NCBI GenBank assembly: GCA_003285105.1 | Contig: CP030158.1 | Location: 2,456,501-2,520,500, forward strand | DNA from: Roseithermus sacchariphilus | Lineage (GTDB): Bacteria > Bacteroidota > Rhodothermia > Rhodothermales > MEBIC09517 | Direction: 5' to 3' | Length of the DNA: 64,000 nt | Part shown: positions 36,983 to 46,626 of the stretch, piece by piece | How positions within the stretch are numbered: position 1 is the stretch's first letter | Layout of the letters: every line of letters starts with the position of its first letter | Translations under genes and position numbers: made by a program | The notes under the pieces: model-generated | What the model was told of the DNA's origin: nothing | The model's input: the letters and a program-made list of their open reading frames with translations, nothing else | The model's database searches: none

Positions 36983-37768
36983 ATGGTTCCTGCCTGGCTC
37001 ACCGACACCGTCACCCGCGATCTCGACCGTGCGCTGCACTATACGCTGCTCTGGGGGCTCGAGGCCGTGGAGTTGCGCACGGTGGGCGGCGCCGCCGAAC
37101 GGGTGCCGTTCGTGAACGAAGCCAAGCTGCGCCGCCGCCTGGCCGAGCATGAGCTGCCGGTGGCGGCCATCGTGCCGGGGCTGTTCGAAGGGCCGGCGTC
37201 CGACCGGGCCGCGTGGATGAACGAGGTCACCGCCCTGGAGGAGACGCTGGCCTTCTGCGCACGCATTGGCTGTACGCGGGTGGTGACGTCGGCCTTCTCG
37301 GACGAGGGGCATGCACCGGCCCTGGCCGCCGAGGCCCTGCGCCGGGCGGGCGAGGCCGCTGCCCGGCGCGGCATCACGCTGGCCGTGCTGAACGAGGCCG
37401 GCATGGCCCACCCGACGGCCGCCGCCGTGGCGGAGTTGCTGGACGCCGTCGGGCATCCGGCCGTGCAGGCGGCCTGGCATCCGGCCGAGGCCCTGCGGGC
37501 CGGTGAGCCGGCCGAAACCGGCCTCGCCGCACTCGGGACACGCATCGCGCTGGTGCGCTGTAGCGACCAGGACCATCCCGGCGACGCCGGGCAGCCGGTG
37601 GAGGTCGGCGACGGTGCCGTCGGGTGGCCGGCCGTGTTGCGCCGCCTGCACGATCAGGGCTACGACGGACCCGTCAGCCTGGAGGTCCGCCGCGAACCCC
37701 GGCCCCGCACCGGCCTGCGTGACGCCACGCGCCTGATCCAGTACCTCCGCGCCGCCCGGCGACCCTGA
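36983..37768 (+). CDS. Sugar phosphate isomerase/epimerase-like TIM-barrel protein
   Basis: 261 aa of the xylose-isomerase-like/AP-endonuclease-2 superfamily: LLWGLEAVELRTVGG at the first strand, LAVLNEAGMAHP (metal-ligand Glu position) and GDGAVGWPAVLRRLHDQGYD with SLEVR at the end. The usual WDPgN metal motif reads WHPAEALRAGE and the HvKD strand reads RCSDQDH, so the metal site is unusual and activity may differ. The ATG at 36983 follows a 68-bp gap after the M28-like gene. Confidence 0.75.
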   Translation: MVPAWLTDTVTRDLDRALHYTLLWGLEAVELRTVGGAAERVPFVNEAKLRRRLAEHELPVAAIVPGLFEGPASDRAAWMNEVTALEETLAFCARIGCTRVVTSAFSDEGHAPALAAEALRRAGEAAARRGITLAVLNEAGMAHPTAAAVAELLDAVGHPAVQAAWHPAEALRAGEPAETGLAALGTRIALVRCSDQDHPGDAGQPVEVGDGAVGWPAVLRRLHDQGYDGPVSLEVRREPRPRTGLRDATRLIQYLRAARRP

Positions 37769-37839
37769 CCGGAACCGTCCCGGGGGCCTGCCGTAGAGAC
37801 GCCACCCCGCTGTTTCCCTACCACCCATCCCCGGCTGGC

Positions 37840-38127
37840 ATGGCCGTTTCCATCGAGGACGTTCGCTACATCGCGGCGCTCGCCCGCCTCCGCTTCACCG
37901 AGGCCGAGGAGCAGCGCCTGGCCGAGCAGATGAGCACGATGCTGGAGTACGTCGGGCAGTTGCAGACGCTCGACACCACCGGCGTGCCTCCCATGTCGCA
38001 CGTGCTCGACCTGGTCAACGTCATGCGGGAGGACGTCGTACAGACCCGCATCTCTCGGGAGGAGGCGTTGCGCAACGCCCCCGATGCCGACGAGGCGTAT
38101 TTCCGCGTGCCCAGGGTCATCGAGTAG
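37840..38127 (+). CDS. gatC: Aspartyl/glutamyl-tRNA amidotransferase subunit C
   Basis: 95 aa, complete GatC: SIEDVRYIAALARLRFTEAE, LNYVQQL-equivalent MLEYVGQLQTLDT, and the VMREDVVQ..SREEALRNAP tail, ending FRVPRVIE. It stabilises the GatCAB complex that converts Glu-tRNA(Gln) or Asp-tRNA(Asn) to the amidated form. gatA and gatB are not nearby. A 93-bp gap separates it from the glycan cluster. Confidence 0.95.
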   Translation: MAVSIEDVRYIAALARLRFTEAEEQRLAEQMSTMLEYVGQLQTLDTTGVPPMSHVLDLVNVMREDVVQTRISREEALRNAPDADEAYFRVPRVIE

Positions 38128-38220
38128 GCGAGGGCCGTCCACCCGGCGCAGCGCCTGGCCCGGTTCGGCGGTGCCCTGCCTCTCCCGCCTGCCCATCCGA
38201 TCCGTAATCCGCTAGCGTTC

Positions 38221-40773
38221 ATGGCTCGCCCCTCCAAACGCCGCGGCCGCGCCGCGACCCGCCCCGCCCCGCTCGTCGCTCGCGCCTCCTGGTGGGAGCG
38301 GCTGCCCGGCTCCGCCCAGCACGGGCTCTGCCTGCTGGTGCTGCTGGCGATCTCGCTGGGCTTCTTCGCCCCGCTCCACTTCTCCGGCCGCACCCTTGCT
38401 CCGGGCGATACGGTCAACTGGCGGGCCATGGCGGAATCCATGATCGCCTACGAGGAGGCGACGGGCGAGCCGGCGCTGTGGGCCACGAACGCCTTCGCCG
38501 GCATGCCGGGCTATCTCATCAAATACCCGAAGGCCGTTCCCCAGCTCGACACCGTCCCCCGGCTGCTGCGGTCGTTCCTCTGGCCGACCTCCCACTTTCT
38601 GTTTCTGCTGATCGGCACGTACCTGCTGGTCGTTTTTCTGACGGGCAATAAGTGGGGCGGGGTGCTGTCCGCCGCGGCCTACGGACTGACGACCTATCTG
38701 CCGATCATCCTCGTGGCGGGGCACAACACCAAGTTCATCGCCCTGTGTTTCGCCCCGTGGCTGGTGCTCGCCTTCGCCTACGTGTTACGGAAGCCCTCGC
38801 TACTGGCGGGGCTGTTGTTTGCCATCGCTGCGGCCGTCAACCTGCGGGCGGATCACGTGCAGATCACCTATTACTTCACGTTTCTGCTCGGCGTGTGGTG
38901 GATCGTGGAGGGCGTCGCCGCCGTGCGGGAGGGGCGCCTGGCGGCCTTCGGGCGGGCGACGGGGTGGCTGGTGCTGGGCTCGGTGCTGGCGCTGCTGATG
39001 GTGGCGCAGCCCTACCTGGCGAATCTCGAATACAAGGCCTATAGCATCCGCGGGGCCGGGCTCGGTGGGGGAGAGGGCGCGCTGGACTGGTCCTATGCCA
39101 TGCGCTGGAGCCAGGGCGTGGGGGAGCTGGTGACGCTGCTGATCGCGGATGCCTACGGCGGCGGCGGCGGGCTCTACTGGGGGCCGAAGCCGTTCACGGC
39201 CGGGCCGCACTACGTCGGCGGCGTGGTGCTGCTGCTGGCCGTGCTGGCGCTGTGGCGCCTGCCCCGGCGGGAGGTCTGGGGCCTTGGCATCGGCGGGGCG
39301 TTCATGCTGCTGTTCTCCCTGGGAGAGCACCTGCCGTTGCTCAACCGATTCATGTTCGACGTTTTTCCGCTGTTCGACGCCTTCCGCGTGCCGGAGACGT
39401 GGCTCAGCGCGGTCGCCTTCGTGCTGGCCGTGCTGGGGGGCTTCGGGCTCTACTACGTCAGCCGCCCGGCCGAGTCGCCGGACGAGGCGGCCGCCACGAC
39501 GCGGTCGGTCTACGTCGCCGCCGGTGCCGCGGTGGGCCTCGTCCTGGGGCTGGTGCTCTTCAAAGGGGTGCTGTTCGACTTCGAGCGGCCCGGCGAGGTG
39601 CAGCAGGTCATCCAGCAGGTCGTGCAGCAACAGCCGGAGCTGAGCCCGGACGATCCGCGGGTGGTGCAGTTCGCCCGGCAGGAAGTCGCCGGGCGGCAGG
39701 CGGCACGGGCCGAGCAGTTCACCGCGGACGGCTGGCGGACCCTGCTGTTTCTGGTGCTGGCCGCCGGGCTGCTGATCCTCTACCGGCGTGGCCTCGTCCC
39801 GGCCTGGGCGCTGCAGATGGGGCTGGTGTTGCTCGTGGTGATCGACCTCTGGGGCGTCGGCCGGCGCTACCTGAACGAGGATCGCCTGGCGCGGGCCGAC
39901 CGCATCGAGCAGCAGATCCCCACGTATGACTTCGACCGCTTCATCCTGAGCCGGCGCGAGGAGGCCGGCGGCCCCGGGCACTTCCGCGTGCTCTCGCTCG
40001 AAGGCGACCCGACCGTGACGGCCCGCCCCTCGTACCATTACGAGTCGCTGGGCGGCTACCACGGGGCCAAGCTCCGGCTGATCCAGGATTACTACGATCA
40101 TCTGTTCATCGACCCGAACACGGGCTCGCTCGGCGAGAACGCGCTCGACCTGCTGAACACCCGGTACGTCGTCGCCCGCGGGCCGATTCCCGGCATGAAC
40201 CCCGTCTACCGCAGCGAGCAGACCGGCCTGGTGGTGCTGGAAAACCCCGACGCGCTGCCCCGGGCCTTCTTCGTCGGCGAGGTGGAGGTGATCCCGGAGG
40301 ATGAGGCCGTGCTGGAACGCCTCCGGCAGGCAGACTTCGACCCGGCGCGGACGGCGATCCTGCACGAGCCGCTCGCGGCCCCCGTCACCCCCATCGACTC
40401 GACGAGCGTCACGGAGGTCGAGCTGCTGGCCTATGGCCCCCGTGAGATCCGGTGGCGGGTGCAGACCGATGCGCCGCGGCTGCTCGTGGTCAGCGAGATC
40501 TATTACCCCGCCGGCTGGCACGCCGCGCTCGACGGTGAGCCGGTGCCGATCCTGCGGGCGGACTACCTGCTGCGTGCCGTCCCGATTCCGGCCGGTGAGC
40601 ATACCCTGACGATGCGCTTCGACCCGCGCAGCCACACGCTGGGGGTCTGGATCTCGGCCGTCTCGACGGCGGTGGTCTACGGCGGCGTCGTGGTGCTGCT
40701 CGGGTTGGGCTGGTATCGCCGCCGGCAAGACGCTTCCATACCCGATCCCGGCGAGCCTCCGACACAGGCATGA
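38221..40773 (+). CDS. YfhO-family multi-pass membrane protein
   Basis: 850 aa with many membrane helices (for example LLVLLAISLGFFAPLHF, FLFLLIGTYLLVVFL, FTFLLGVWWIVEG) and a C-terminal periplasmic domain holding YPAGWHAALDGEPVPILRAD and PIPAGEHTLTMRFDPRS, the YfhO signature. YfhO/GT-C-like proteins are implicated in glycosylating cell-wall or lipid-linked polymers; WATNAFAGMPGYL near the first loop is also typical. It heads a tightly coupled run (ATGA overlap with the next gene), consistent with surface-glycan assembly. Confidence 0.85.
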   Translation: MARPSKRRGRAATRPAPLVARASWWERLPGSAQHGLCLLVLLAISLGFFAPLHFSGRTLAPGDTVNWRAMAESMIAYEEATGEPALWATNAFAGMPGYLIKYPKAVPQLDTVPRLLRSFLWPTSHFLFLLIGTYLLVVFLTGNKWGGVLSAAAYGLTTYLPIILVAGHNTKFIALCFAPWLVLAFAYVLRKPSLLAGLLFAIAAAVNLRADHVQITYYFTFLLGVWWIVEGVAAVREGRLAAFGRATGWLVLGSVLALLMVAQPYLANLEYKAYSIRGAGLGGGEGALDWSYAMRWSQGVGELVTLLIADAYGGGGGLYWGPKPFTAGPHYVGGVVLLLAVLALWRLPRREVWGLGIGGAFMLLFSLGEHLPLLNRFMFDVFPLFDAFRVPETWLSAVAFVLAVLGGFGLYYVSRPAESPDEAAATTRSVYVAAGAAVGLVLGLVLFKGVLFDFERPGEVQQVIQQVVQQQPELSPDDPRVVQFARQEVAGRQAARAEQFTADGWRTLLFLVLAAGLLILYRRGLVPAWALQMGLVLLVVIDLWGVGRRYLNEDRLARADRIEQQIPTYDFDRFILSRREEAGGPGHFRVLSLEGDPTVTARPSYHYESLGGYHGAKLRLIQDYYDHLFIDPNTGSLGENALDLLNTRYVVARGPIPGMNPVYRSEQTGLVVLENPDALPRAFFVGEVEVIPEDEAVLERLRQADFDPARTAILHEPLAAPVTPIDSTSVTEVELLAYGPREIRWRVQTDAPRLLVVSEIYYPAGWHAALDGEPVPILRADYLLRAVPIPAGEHTLTMRFDPRSHTLGVWISAVSTAVVYGGVVVLLGLGWYRRRQDASIPDPGEPPTQA

Positions 40774-41333
40774 GTACACCCTACACCGCCGACGCGCCCG
40801 GCGTACGCCGCCGCTACGACCTGACGCTGCGATTCATGCGCGCCTCGTTGCCGCCACCGGCGCGGCTGCTCGACCTGGGCGCGGCCAACCCGCTCTCGGA
40901 GATCATGCAGCGAGAAGGGTATAGCGTGCAGAACACTGACGTGGACCTCGACGAGCATCCAGAGGTGGTGCGTGGCGCCGACGTCGATGCCGTGACAGCC
41001 TTCGAGATTCTGGAGCACCTGGTGGGGCCGCTCAATGTGCTGAAGGCCATCACCGCCCCCCGGCTCTTTGCCACGGTCCCGCTCCGGCTGTGGTTCGCAA
41101 CGGCCTATCGCAACCCGTCCGACCCCTGGGACTGCCATTTCCATGAGTTCGAGGACTGGCAGTTCGACTGGCTGCTGGAGAAGGCCGGCTGGCGCATCGT
41201 GCGCCGGGAGAAGTGGACCAACCCGGGGCGTGGCCTCGGCCTCCGGCCGCTGCTGCGCCGGTTCACGCCCCGCTACTACGCCGTGGAGGCGGTGCGGGTG
41301 GACGGCACGGGGGAGGGGACCGCCGCCTCATGA
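40770..41333 (+). CDS. Class I SAM-dependent methyltransferase
   Basis: 187 aa. Motif I is LLDLGAANPLSEIM (about 31-44), followed by an acidic motif II (NTDVDLDE) and DVDAVTAFEILEHLVGPLNV, the motif typical of Methyltransf_11/23-type enzymes. The start overlaps the YfhO stop and its own stop overlaps the next start, so it is translationally coupled with a glycosyltransferase; probably modifies a glycan or lipid-linked intermediate. Substrate unknown. Confidence 0.8.
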   Translation: MSTPYTADAPGVRRRYDLTLRFMRASLPPPARLLDLGAANPLSEIMQREGYSVQNTDVDLDEHPEVVRGADVDAVTAFEILEHLVGPLNVLKAITAPRLFATVPLRLWFATAYRNPSDPWDCHFHEFEDWQFDWLLEKAGWRIVRREKWTNPGRGLGLRPLLRRFTPRYYAVEAVRVDGTGEGTAAS

Positions 41334-42691
41334 AACGGGTGTTGCTGATCACCTACTACTTCCCCCCGTCGGGCGGGCCGGGCGTGCAGCGGGTGCTCAA
41401 GTTCGCGAAGTACCTGCCGGCCGCCGGCTGGCAGCCCGCGGTGCTGACCGTGGCCGACGGGGCGTTCCCCGAACGCGATGCCGCCCTGCACGACGACGTC
41501 GCGCCGGACCTCGCCGTCCATCGCACGGCCTCCTGGGACCCGTTTCAATGGTACGCCCGCCTCGTCGGCCGGCCGCCCGAGCAGGCGGCTCGTCTGGGGT
41601 CGGTGCGGGGCGCGTCCGACTGGAAGGAGCGGCTCGCGGCCTGGGTGCGTGCCAACGTCTTCCTCCCCGATGCCCGCGTCGGCTGGGTGCCGTTTGCGGT
41701 GGCCGAAGGGCGCCGCTTGCTGGCCGACGGGGGCTTCGATGCCATCCTGACGTCGGGGCCGCCTCACTCGACGCATCTCACCGGCTGGCTCCTGCATCGC
41801 CAGACCGGCGTGCCCTGGCTGGCTGACTTCCGCGATCCGTGGACGGACATCAACTACTACCATGAACTGCCGCACACGGCGCTGGCCCGGCGGCTGGATG
41901 CGGCGCTCGAACGCGGGGTGCTGCGCCATGCCTCGGCCGTGACGACCGTCAGCCCGAGCTGGCAGCGGCTGCTGGCCGCGAGGACGCCGGACCGGCCCGA
42001 CGCCGTCCACGTCGTGCAGAACGGTTTCGATGTGGACGACTTCGCGGCGTCCGCAGGGGTCGAGCCGGAGGCGGATCGCTTCACGCTGACCTACGTCGGT
42101 TCGCTGTATGCCTCGCGCAATCCGGTGGTGGTGTGGCAGGCCCTGCACCGGCTCCGGGAGGAGGGCAGCCTGCCCCGCTTCCGGCTGCGGCTCGTCGGCA
42201 AGGTGGATCCCGTCGTGCGCGCCTCGCTGGCCGAGGCCGGGCTGGGCGACGTGGTCGAGGAGCCGGGCTATCGGCCGCACGACGAGGCGGTGGCGTGGAT
42301 GCGGCGCAGCCATCTGCTGCTGCTGGTGGTGGAGGCGTTCCCGCACAACGCGGGCATGATCACGGGGAAGCTGTACGAATACCTCGCCTCGGGCCGGCCG
42401 GTGCTGGGCATCGGCCCGGTGCAGGGCGATGCCGCGGCGCTGCTGCGGGCGACGGGCGGCGGCGAGATGATGGGGTATGCGGAGCGGGACCGGGTGGCGG
42501 CCTGTGTGCGGGCGCACTACGAGGCCTGGGCCGCCGGGCGGCCGCCTGCCGGGGCGCCGCCGGAGGCCCTGCGGCCGTTCACCCGCCGCCGGCAGACGGA
42601 GCGGCTGGCGGACGTGCTGAATCAGGTGATCGGAGACCCCGCGGTGTCCGTAGCGAGGCCTCCGGTGGATGCGAACGGGCTGCATGGATGA
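41330..42691 (+). CDS. Glycosyltransferase family 4-like protein
   Basis: 453 aa, GT-B fold. N-terminus RVLLITYYFPPSGGPGVQRV (Gly-rich acceptor loop), linker DFRDPWTDINYYHELP, SAVTTVSPSWQRLL, VVQNGFDVDDF, then the donor half with LTYVGSLYASRNP and the E-x7-E-like LVVEAFPHNAGMITGKLYEY. The ATG at 41330 overlaps the methyltransferase stop; a frame open from 41213 is upstream coding shadow. It adds a sugar in the surface polysaccharide encoded here. Confidence 0.85.
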   Translation: MKRVLLITYYFPPSGGPGVQRVLKFAKYLPAAGWQPAVLTVADGAFPERDAALHDDVAPDLAVHRTASWDPFQWYARLVGRPPEQAARLGSVRGASDWKERLAAWVRANVFLPDARVGWVPFAVAEGRRLLADGGFDAILTSGPPHSTHLTGWLLHRQTGVPWLADFRDPWTDINYYHELPHTALARRLDAALERGVLRHASAVTTVSPSWQRLLAARTPDRPDAVHVVQNGFDVDDFAASAGVEPEADRFTLTYVGSLYASRNPVVVWQALHRLREEGSLPRFRLRLVGKVDPVVRASLAEAGLGDVVEEPGYRPHDEAVAWMRRSHLLLLVVEAFPHNAGMITGKLYEYLASGRPVLGIGPVQGDAAALLRATGGGEMMGYAERDRVAACVRAHYEAWAAGRPPAGAPPEALRPFTRRRQTERLADVLNQVIGDPAVSVARPPVDANGLHG

Positions 42692-43758
42692 GTAGGCGGA
42701 TCTGCACGGTGGTGGGCGCCCGGCCGCAGTTCGTCAAGGCGGCCGTGGTCAGCGACGCGCTGAAGGAGGCGGGCGTGACGGAGGTGCTGGTGCACACGGG
42801 TCAGCACTACGATGCCGCCCTGAGTGCGGTCTTCTTCGACGAGCTGGGCCTGCCTGCCCCGGCGGTGAACCTGGGCGTCGGCTCGGCCGGCCACGCGAAG
42901 CAGACGGGCGCCATGATGGTCCGCCTGGACGCTTTTCTGCAGGAAGAGGCGCCGTTCGATGCGCTCCTCGTCTACGGAGACACCAACAGCACGCTGGCCG
43001 GCGCGCTCGTGGCGGCCAAACGGAGCCTGCCCCTGGTGCACGTCGAGGCCGGGCTGCGCTCGTTCGACCGCCGGATGCCGGAGGAAGTCAACCGCATCGT
43101 GACGGACCGCCTGGCCGATCTGCTGCTGGCTCCGACGCCGACGGCCGTGGCCAACCTGCGGGCCGAAGGCCTCACCGAGGGCGTCCACCGGGTCGGCGAC
43201 GTGATGCTCGATGCCACGCAGCGCTTCGCCGAGCGGGCGGCCGAGCGGGTGCCGCTGGACGCGCTGACCGGGCACGCCCCCGGCACCTACGTGCTGGCGA
43301 CCGTCCACCGGGCCGAGAACACGGACGACCCGGAGCGCCTCCGGCAGATCTTCGACGGCCTCGGGCGTCTGGACGAGCCCGTGCTGCTGCCGTTGCACCC
43401 GCGCACGCGGCGGGTGCTCGGCGGGCGGCCGCTCCCGCCCAACGTCGAGCTGCGGCCGCCGGCCGGCTACCTCGCTATGCTCACCCTCATCCGCCACGCC
43501 CGCCGGGTGGTGACGGATTCGGGGGGCGTGCAGAAGGAGGCCTACTGGCTCGGCGTGCCCTGCGTGACGCTGCGCGCCGAGACGGAGTGGGTGGAGACGC
43601 TCCACGGCGGCTGGAACCGGCTCGTCGGTGCCGATCCCGGGGCGCTGGTCGCCGCCGTGCGGCAGGCGCCGCAGGGGCCGCGCCGGCCGTTCGGGCAGGC
43701 CCCCGGCGGCGGCTCGCCGGGGCGCTGCGTGGCCTCGTTGATCCGTGCCCTCTGCTGA
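42688..43758 (+). CDS. wecB: UDP-N-acetylglucosamine 2-epimerase (non-hydrolysing)
   Basis: 356 aa. Diagnostic blocks: VVGARPQFVKAAVVSDAL at the start, HTGQHYD, VYGDTNSTLAGALVAAKRSL, VHVEAGLRSFDRRMPEEVNR, ATVHRAENTDDPERL, LPLHPRTRRVL, VTDSGGVQKEAYWLGVPCVT and TEWVETLHGGWN. It converts UDP-GlcNAc to UDP-ManNAc for surface polysaccharide. The start ATG (42688) overlaps the previous stop. Confidence 0.95.
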   Translation: MSRRICTVVGARPQFVKAAVVSDALKEAGVTEVLVHTGQHYDAALSAVFFDELGLPAPAVNLGVGSAGHAKQTGAMMVRLDAFLQEEAPFDALLVYGDTNSTLAGALVAAKRSLPLVHVEAGLRSFDRRMPEEVNRIVTDRLADLLLAPTPTAVANLRAEGLTEGVHRVGDVMLDATQRFAERAAERVPLDALTGHAPGTYVLATVHRAENTDDPERLRQIFDGLGRLDEPVLLPLHPRTRRVLGGRPLPPNVELRPPAGYLAMLTLIRHARRVVTDSGGVQKEAYWLGVPCVTLRAETEWVETLHGGWNRLVGADPGALVAAVRQAPQGPRRPFGQAPGGGSPGRCVASLIRALC

Positions 43759-43771
43759 ACATCCCCCGATC

Positions 43772-45004
43772 ATGGCTGATCGTCCCTTTCACATCCTCAT
43801 GGTCCTCGATCACCCGTTCCCTCCCGACACGCGGGTCGAGAACGAGGCGCTCTCGCTCCTGGAGGCCGGGTTCGACGTGACGGTGCTGGCCGTCGCACCT
43901 GATACGCGGCCGGCCGAAGACGGGCACCGCGGCATCCGCGTCGTGCGCGCCCGCATCCCGGCGGCGCTGCGCAACAAGATGCGTGGGCTCGTCACCACGT
44001 TGCCGTTGTTCGACGGGTACCTGGCCCGCCTGATTCCCCGGGTCCACCGGAAAAAGCCGGCCGATGCCCTCCACCTGCACGATCTCTATCTCTTCGGCGG
44101 TGGCCTGCGGGCCGGCCGGCGCCTGGGGATCCCCGTTGTGGGCGACCTGCACGAAAACTGGGTCGAAGCGCTCAAGAGTTACGCCTGGAGCACCACGTTT
44201 CCCGGCAAATACCTCGTGAACATCGAGCGCTGGGCGCGGTACGAACGAGCCTGGGTCAATGCCGTGGACCGGCTCGTGGTGGTGATCGAGGAGGCCGCCG
44301 CGCGTAACCAGGCCCTCGGCGTGCCGCCCGATCGCATCGTGGTCGTGCCCAACACCATCAAGCGCGAGGCCTTCGATCGGTACGAGGTCGATGAGGCGCT
44401 GGTGGCGCGCCTGCGATCCGAAAGCTCCCTGACGATCACCTACACCGGGACCTACGACCGTCATCGCGGCCTCGATACGGTCATCGACGCCTTACCCCGC
44501 GTGCTGGAGCAGATCCCCGACGCGCGGTTCGTCATCGTCGGGAAGGGGCGCATCACACCCGAGTTGGAGGCCCACGCCAGGCAGCGAGGCGTGCGGGATC
44601 ACGTGCGGTTCGAAGGGTGGCAGCCCCAGGCGCGGCTGAAGAGTTACATCCTCGGCAGCGATCTGTGTGTGATTCCCCACCGCCGGACAGGACACACCGA
44701 CGCGACCATCCCCCACAAGCTGTTTCATTACATGTACCTCGAGCGCCCGGTGATCGTCAGCGATTGCCCGCCGCTGAGGCGCATCGTCGAGGATGCCGCG
44801 GCCGGCCGGGTCTTTCCTGCCGAGGATGCCGGGGCGTTGGCCCGGGCCATACTGGAGCTGGCGGCGGATCCGGCTGCCAGGCGGGTGCTGGGGGCACAGG
44901 GCCGGCAGGCCGTGGTCGAGCGCTACAACTGGGACACGACCGTGCGTGGGCTCGTGGCAATGTACCGTGACCTGGCCCGGGCTGCTGCGCCGAGAAAGAC
45001 CTGA
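43772..45004 (+). CDS. Glycosyltransferase family 4
   Basis: 410 aa GT-B enzyme. N-terminal FHILMVLDHPFPPDTRVENE, then DALHLHDLYLFGGGL, VVGDLHENWVEALKSY, VVVPNTIKREAF, TYTGTYDRHRGLDTVIDALP, FVIVGKG and the donor site IPHRRTGHTDATIPHKLFHYM followed by RPVIVSDCPPLRRIVE. The ATG at 43772 is 13 bp after wecB. Likely a ManNAc- or other hexose-transferring step of the same glycan. Confidence 0.87.
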   Translation: MADRPFHILMVLDHPFPPDTRVENEALSLLEAGFDVTVLAVAPDTRPAEDGHRGIRVVRARIPAALRNKMRGLVTTLPLFDGYLARLIPRVHRKKPADALHLHDLYLFGGGLRAGRRLGIPVVGDLHENWVEALKSYAWSTTFPGKYLVNIERWARYERAWVNAVDRLVVVIEEAAARNQALGVPPDRIVVVPNTIKREAFDRYEVDEALVARLRSESSLTITYTGTYDRHRGLDTVIDALPRVLEQIPDARFVIVGKGRITPELEAHARQRGVRDHVRFEGWQPQARLKSYILGSDLCVIPHRRTGHTDATIPHKLFHYMYLERPVIVSDCPPLRRIVEDAAAGRVFPAEDAGALARAILELAADPAARRVLGAQGRQAVVERYNWDTTVRGLVAMYRDLARAAAPRKT

Positions 45005-45021
45005 TCAGAGCCCCCCGATTC

Positions 45022-46527
45022 ATGAAACCCAGGGAAGCGTCTCCAGAGCAACCGGCGCCGGCCGCCACGCCCGGGTTCTTCGCCAGCCTGCTCCGGCAGA
45101 CCAGCATCTACGCCCTGGGCAACGTCATTCTGAAAGCCAGCGGTCTGGTGCTGGCACCGCTCTACCTGAACCTGCTGACCGAGACGGCCTACGGGCATCT
45201 GGCTCTGCTCGACGCGACGGCACGGGTCGTCGTGCTGCTTGGCGGGCTCGGCGTCGCCACGGGGCTGCTGCGGTTCATGACGAGCAGCGCCCATGCCGAC
45301 ACGCACGATGCGCTGCCATTCACCGCGCTCGTGACGTCGGCCGGGATGGCTGTGCTCGTGCTGGCGCTGGTGTGGGGGCTGGCGCCTGTGCTGGCCTCGA
45401 CGCTGCTGGACGACGCCGGGGCGGCCTGGCTGATCCGGCTAATGGGGGTCTACGGGGCCTTCAAGATGATCGAGGCGATCCCGATCATGCTGTTGCGGAC
45501 GAAGGAACGCGCCGGGCTGTACGTGACGGCGACCGTCGCCGAGCTACTGGTGTTGATGGGGGGCGTCGGGCTGCTGCTCGGGGTGATGCGGCGGGGGCTG
45601 CTCGGGGTCATGGAGGCCTACGCGATCTCCGCCGGCGTGGGTACGGTCGTGCTGACGGCCGGTATGCTCATGCACGTCTCGTGGCGCTTTCGGCTGAGCC
45701 TCGTGCGGCGCCTGATCCGCTTCGGGGCGCCGCTGGTACTGGCCGCTGCCGCCTCGCTGTTCATGAACATCGGCGACCGCTACCTGCTCAAGCTATTGGC
45801 CGATGCCCGCACCGTCGGCATCTACGACTGGGCCGGCCGGCTCGGCGGGGTGCTCAACCTGTTCTTCGTGCAGAGCTTCCAGCTTGCTTTCGGCGTGCTG
45901 GGGCTGAAGTCGCTCGGGCTGGAGCCCGGCGGCGAGCGCGTCTATCGGCGCGTCTTCCGGCACTATGTCATCTGGACCGGCTGGGGCGTGCTCGGCCTGG
46001 CGCTGCTGTCGCTGGACGTGACCCGGCTGGTTTCGGCCCGGCCGGCCTACCAGGCGGCCGATGTGCTGGTGCTGCCTGTGGCCCTGGGCTTCCTGGCCTA
46101 CGGGCTTTACTACATCGTCGTCAACGTGCTCTATGCCACCGATCGCACCCGGTCGATCGCGTGGATGGTGGGCGCCGCCGCGCTGTCCAATGCCGGGTTG
46201 AACCTGATGCTCATCCCCTGGATGGGAGCGCTGGGCGCGGCCCTGTCCACCACGGCTGCCTACGGGATCTTGCTGGCGCTGACGGTTGTGGCGGCGGAGC
46301 GCCAGATCCGCGTGCGTTACCCGTGGGGCACGCTGGCGCTGGTGTTGGGGCTCGTGCTGGGGCTGTACCTGCTGGGACGGCCCGCGGCGGATTGGTCGAC
46401 GTGGGCGCGCCTGGGGTGGCGTGGTCTGCTGATCCTGGCTTACCCGGTGCTGATCGTGGCACTGCGGCTCTACACACCGGCCGAGCTACGGCAGGGCTGG
46501 AAGCGGGTGCGAGCACTGTTCGGGTAG
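45022..46527 (+). CDS. Polysaccharide flippase (MATE-like/PST family)
   Basis: 501 aa with 12-14 predicted membrane helices. The N-terminus SLLRQTSIYALGNVILKASG and YLNLLTETAYGHLALLDATA match oligosaccharide flippases (Wzx/RfbX type), as do FMNIGDRYLLKLLADARTVG and the later GALGAALSTTAAYGILLAL. It exports lipid-linked glycan units built by the preceding genes. It starts 17 bp after the glycosyltransferase stop. Confidence 0.87.
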   Translation: MKPREASPEQPAPAATPGFFASLLRQTSIYALGNVILKASGLVLAPLYLNLLTETAYGHLALLDATARVVVLLGGLGVATGLLRFMTSSAHADTHDALPFTALVTSAGMAVLVLALVWGLAPVLASTLLDDAGAAWLIRLMGVYGAFKMIEAIPIMLLRTKERAGLYVTATVAELLVLMGGVGLLLGVMRRGLLGVMEAYAISAGVGTVVLTAGMLMHVSWRFRLSLVRRLIRFGAPLVLAAAASLFMNIGDRYLLKLLADARTVGIYDWAGRLGGVLNLFFVQSFQLAFGVLGLKSLGLEPGGERVYRRVFRHYVIWTGWGVLGLALLSLDVTRLVSARPAYQAADVLVLPVALGFLAYGLYYIVVNVLYATDRTRSIAWMVGAAALSNAGLNLMLIPWMGALGAALSTTAAYGILLALTVVAAERQIRVRYPWGTLALVLGLVLGLYLLGRPAADWSTWARLGWRGLLILAYPVLIVALRLYTPAELRQGWKRVRALFG

Positions 46528-46626
46528 CTCAGGCCTCGCCGCCGGGCGCGCAACCGATCCGCATGAACAAACCGCCGGATCGTGGCGTGCAACCCCCCGC
46601 TCCATCACCATCCCCCTCCCGCCGCC

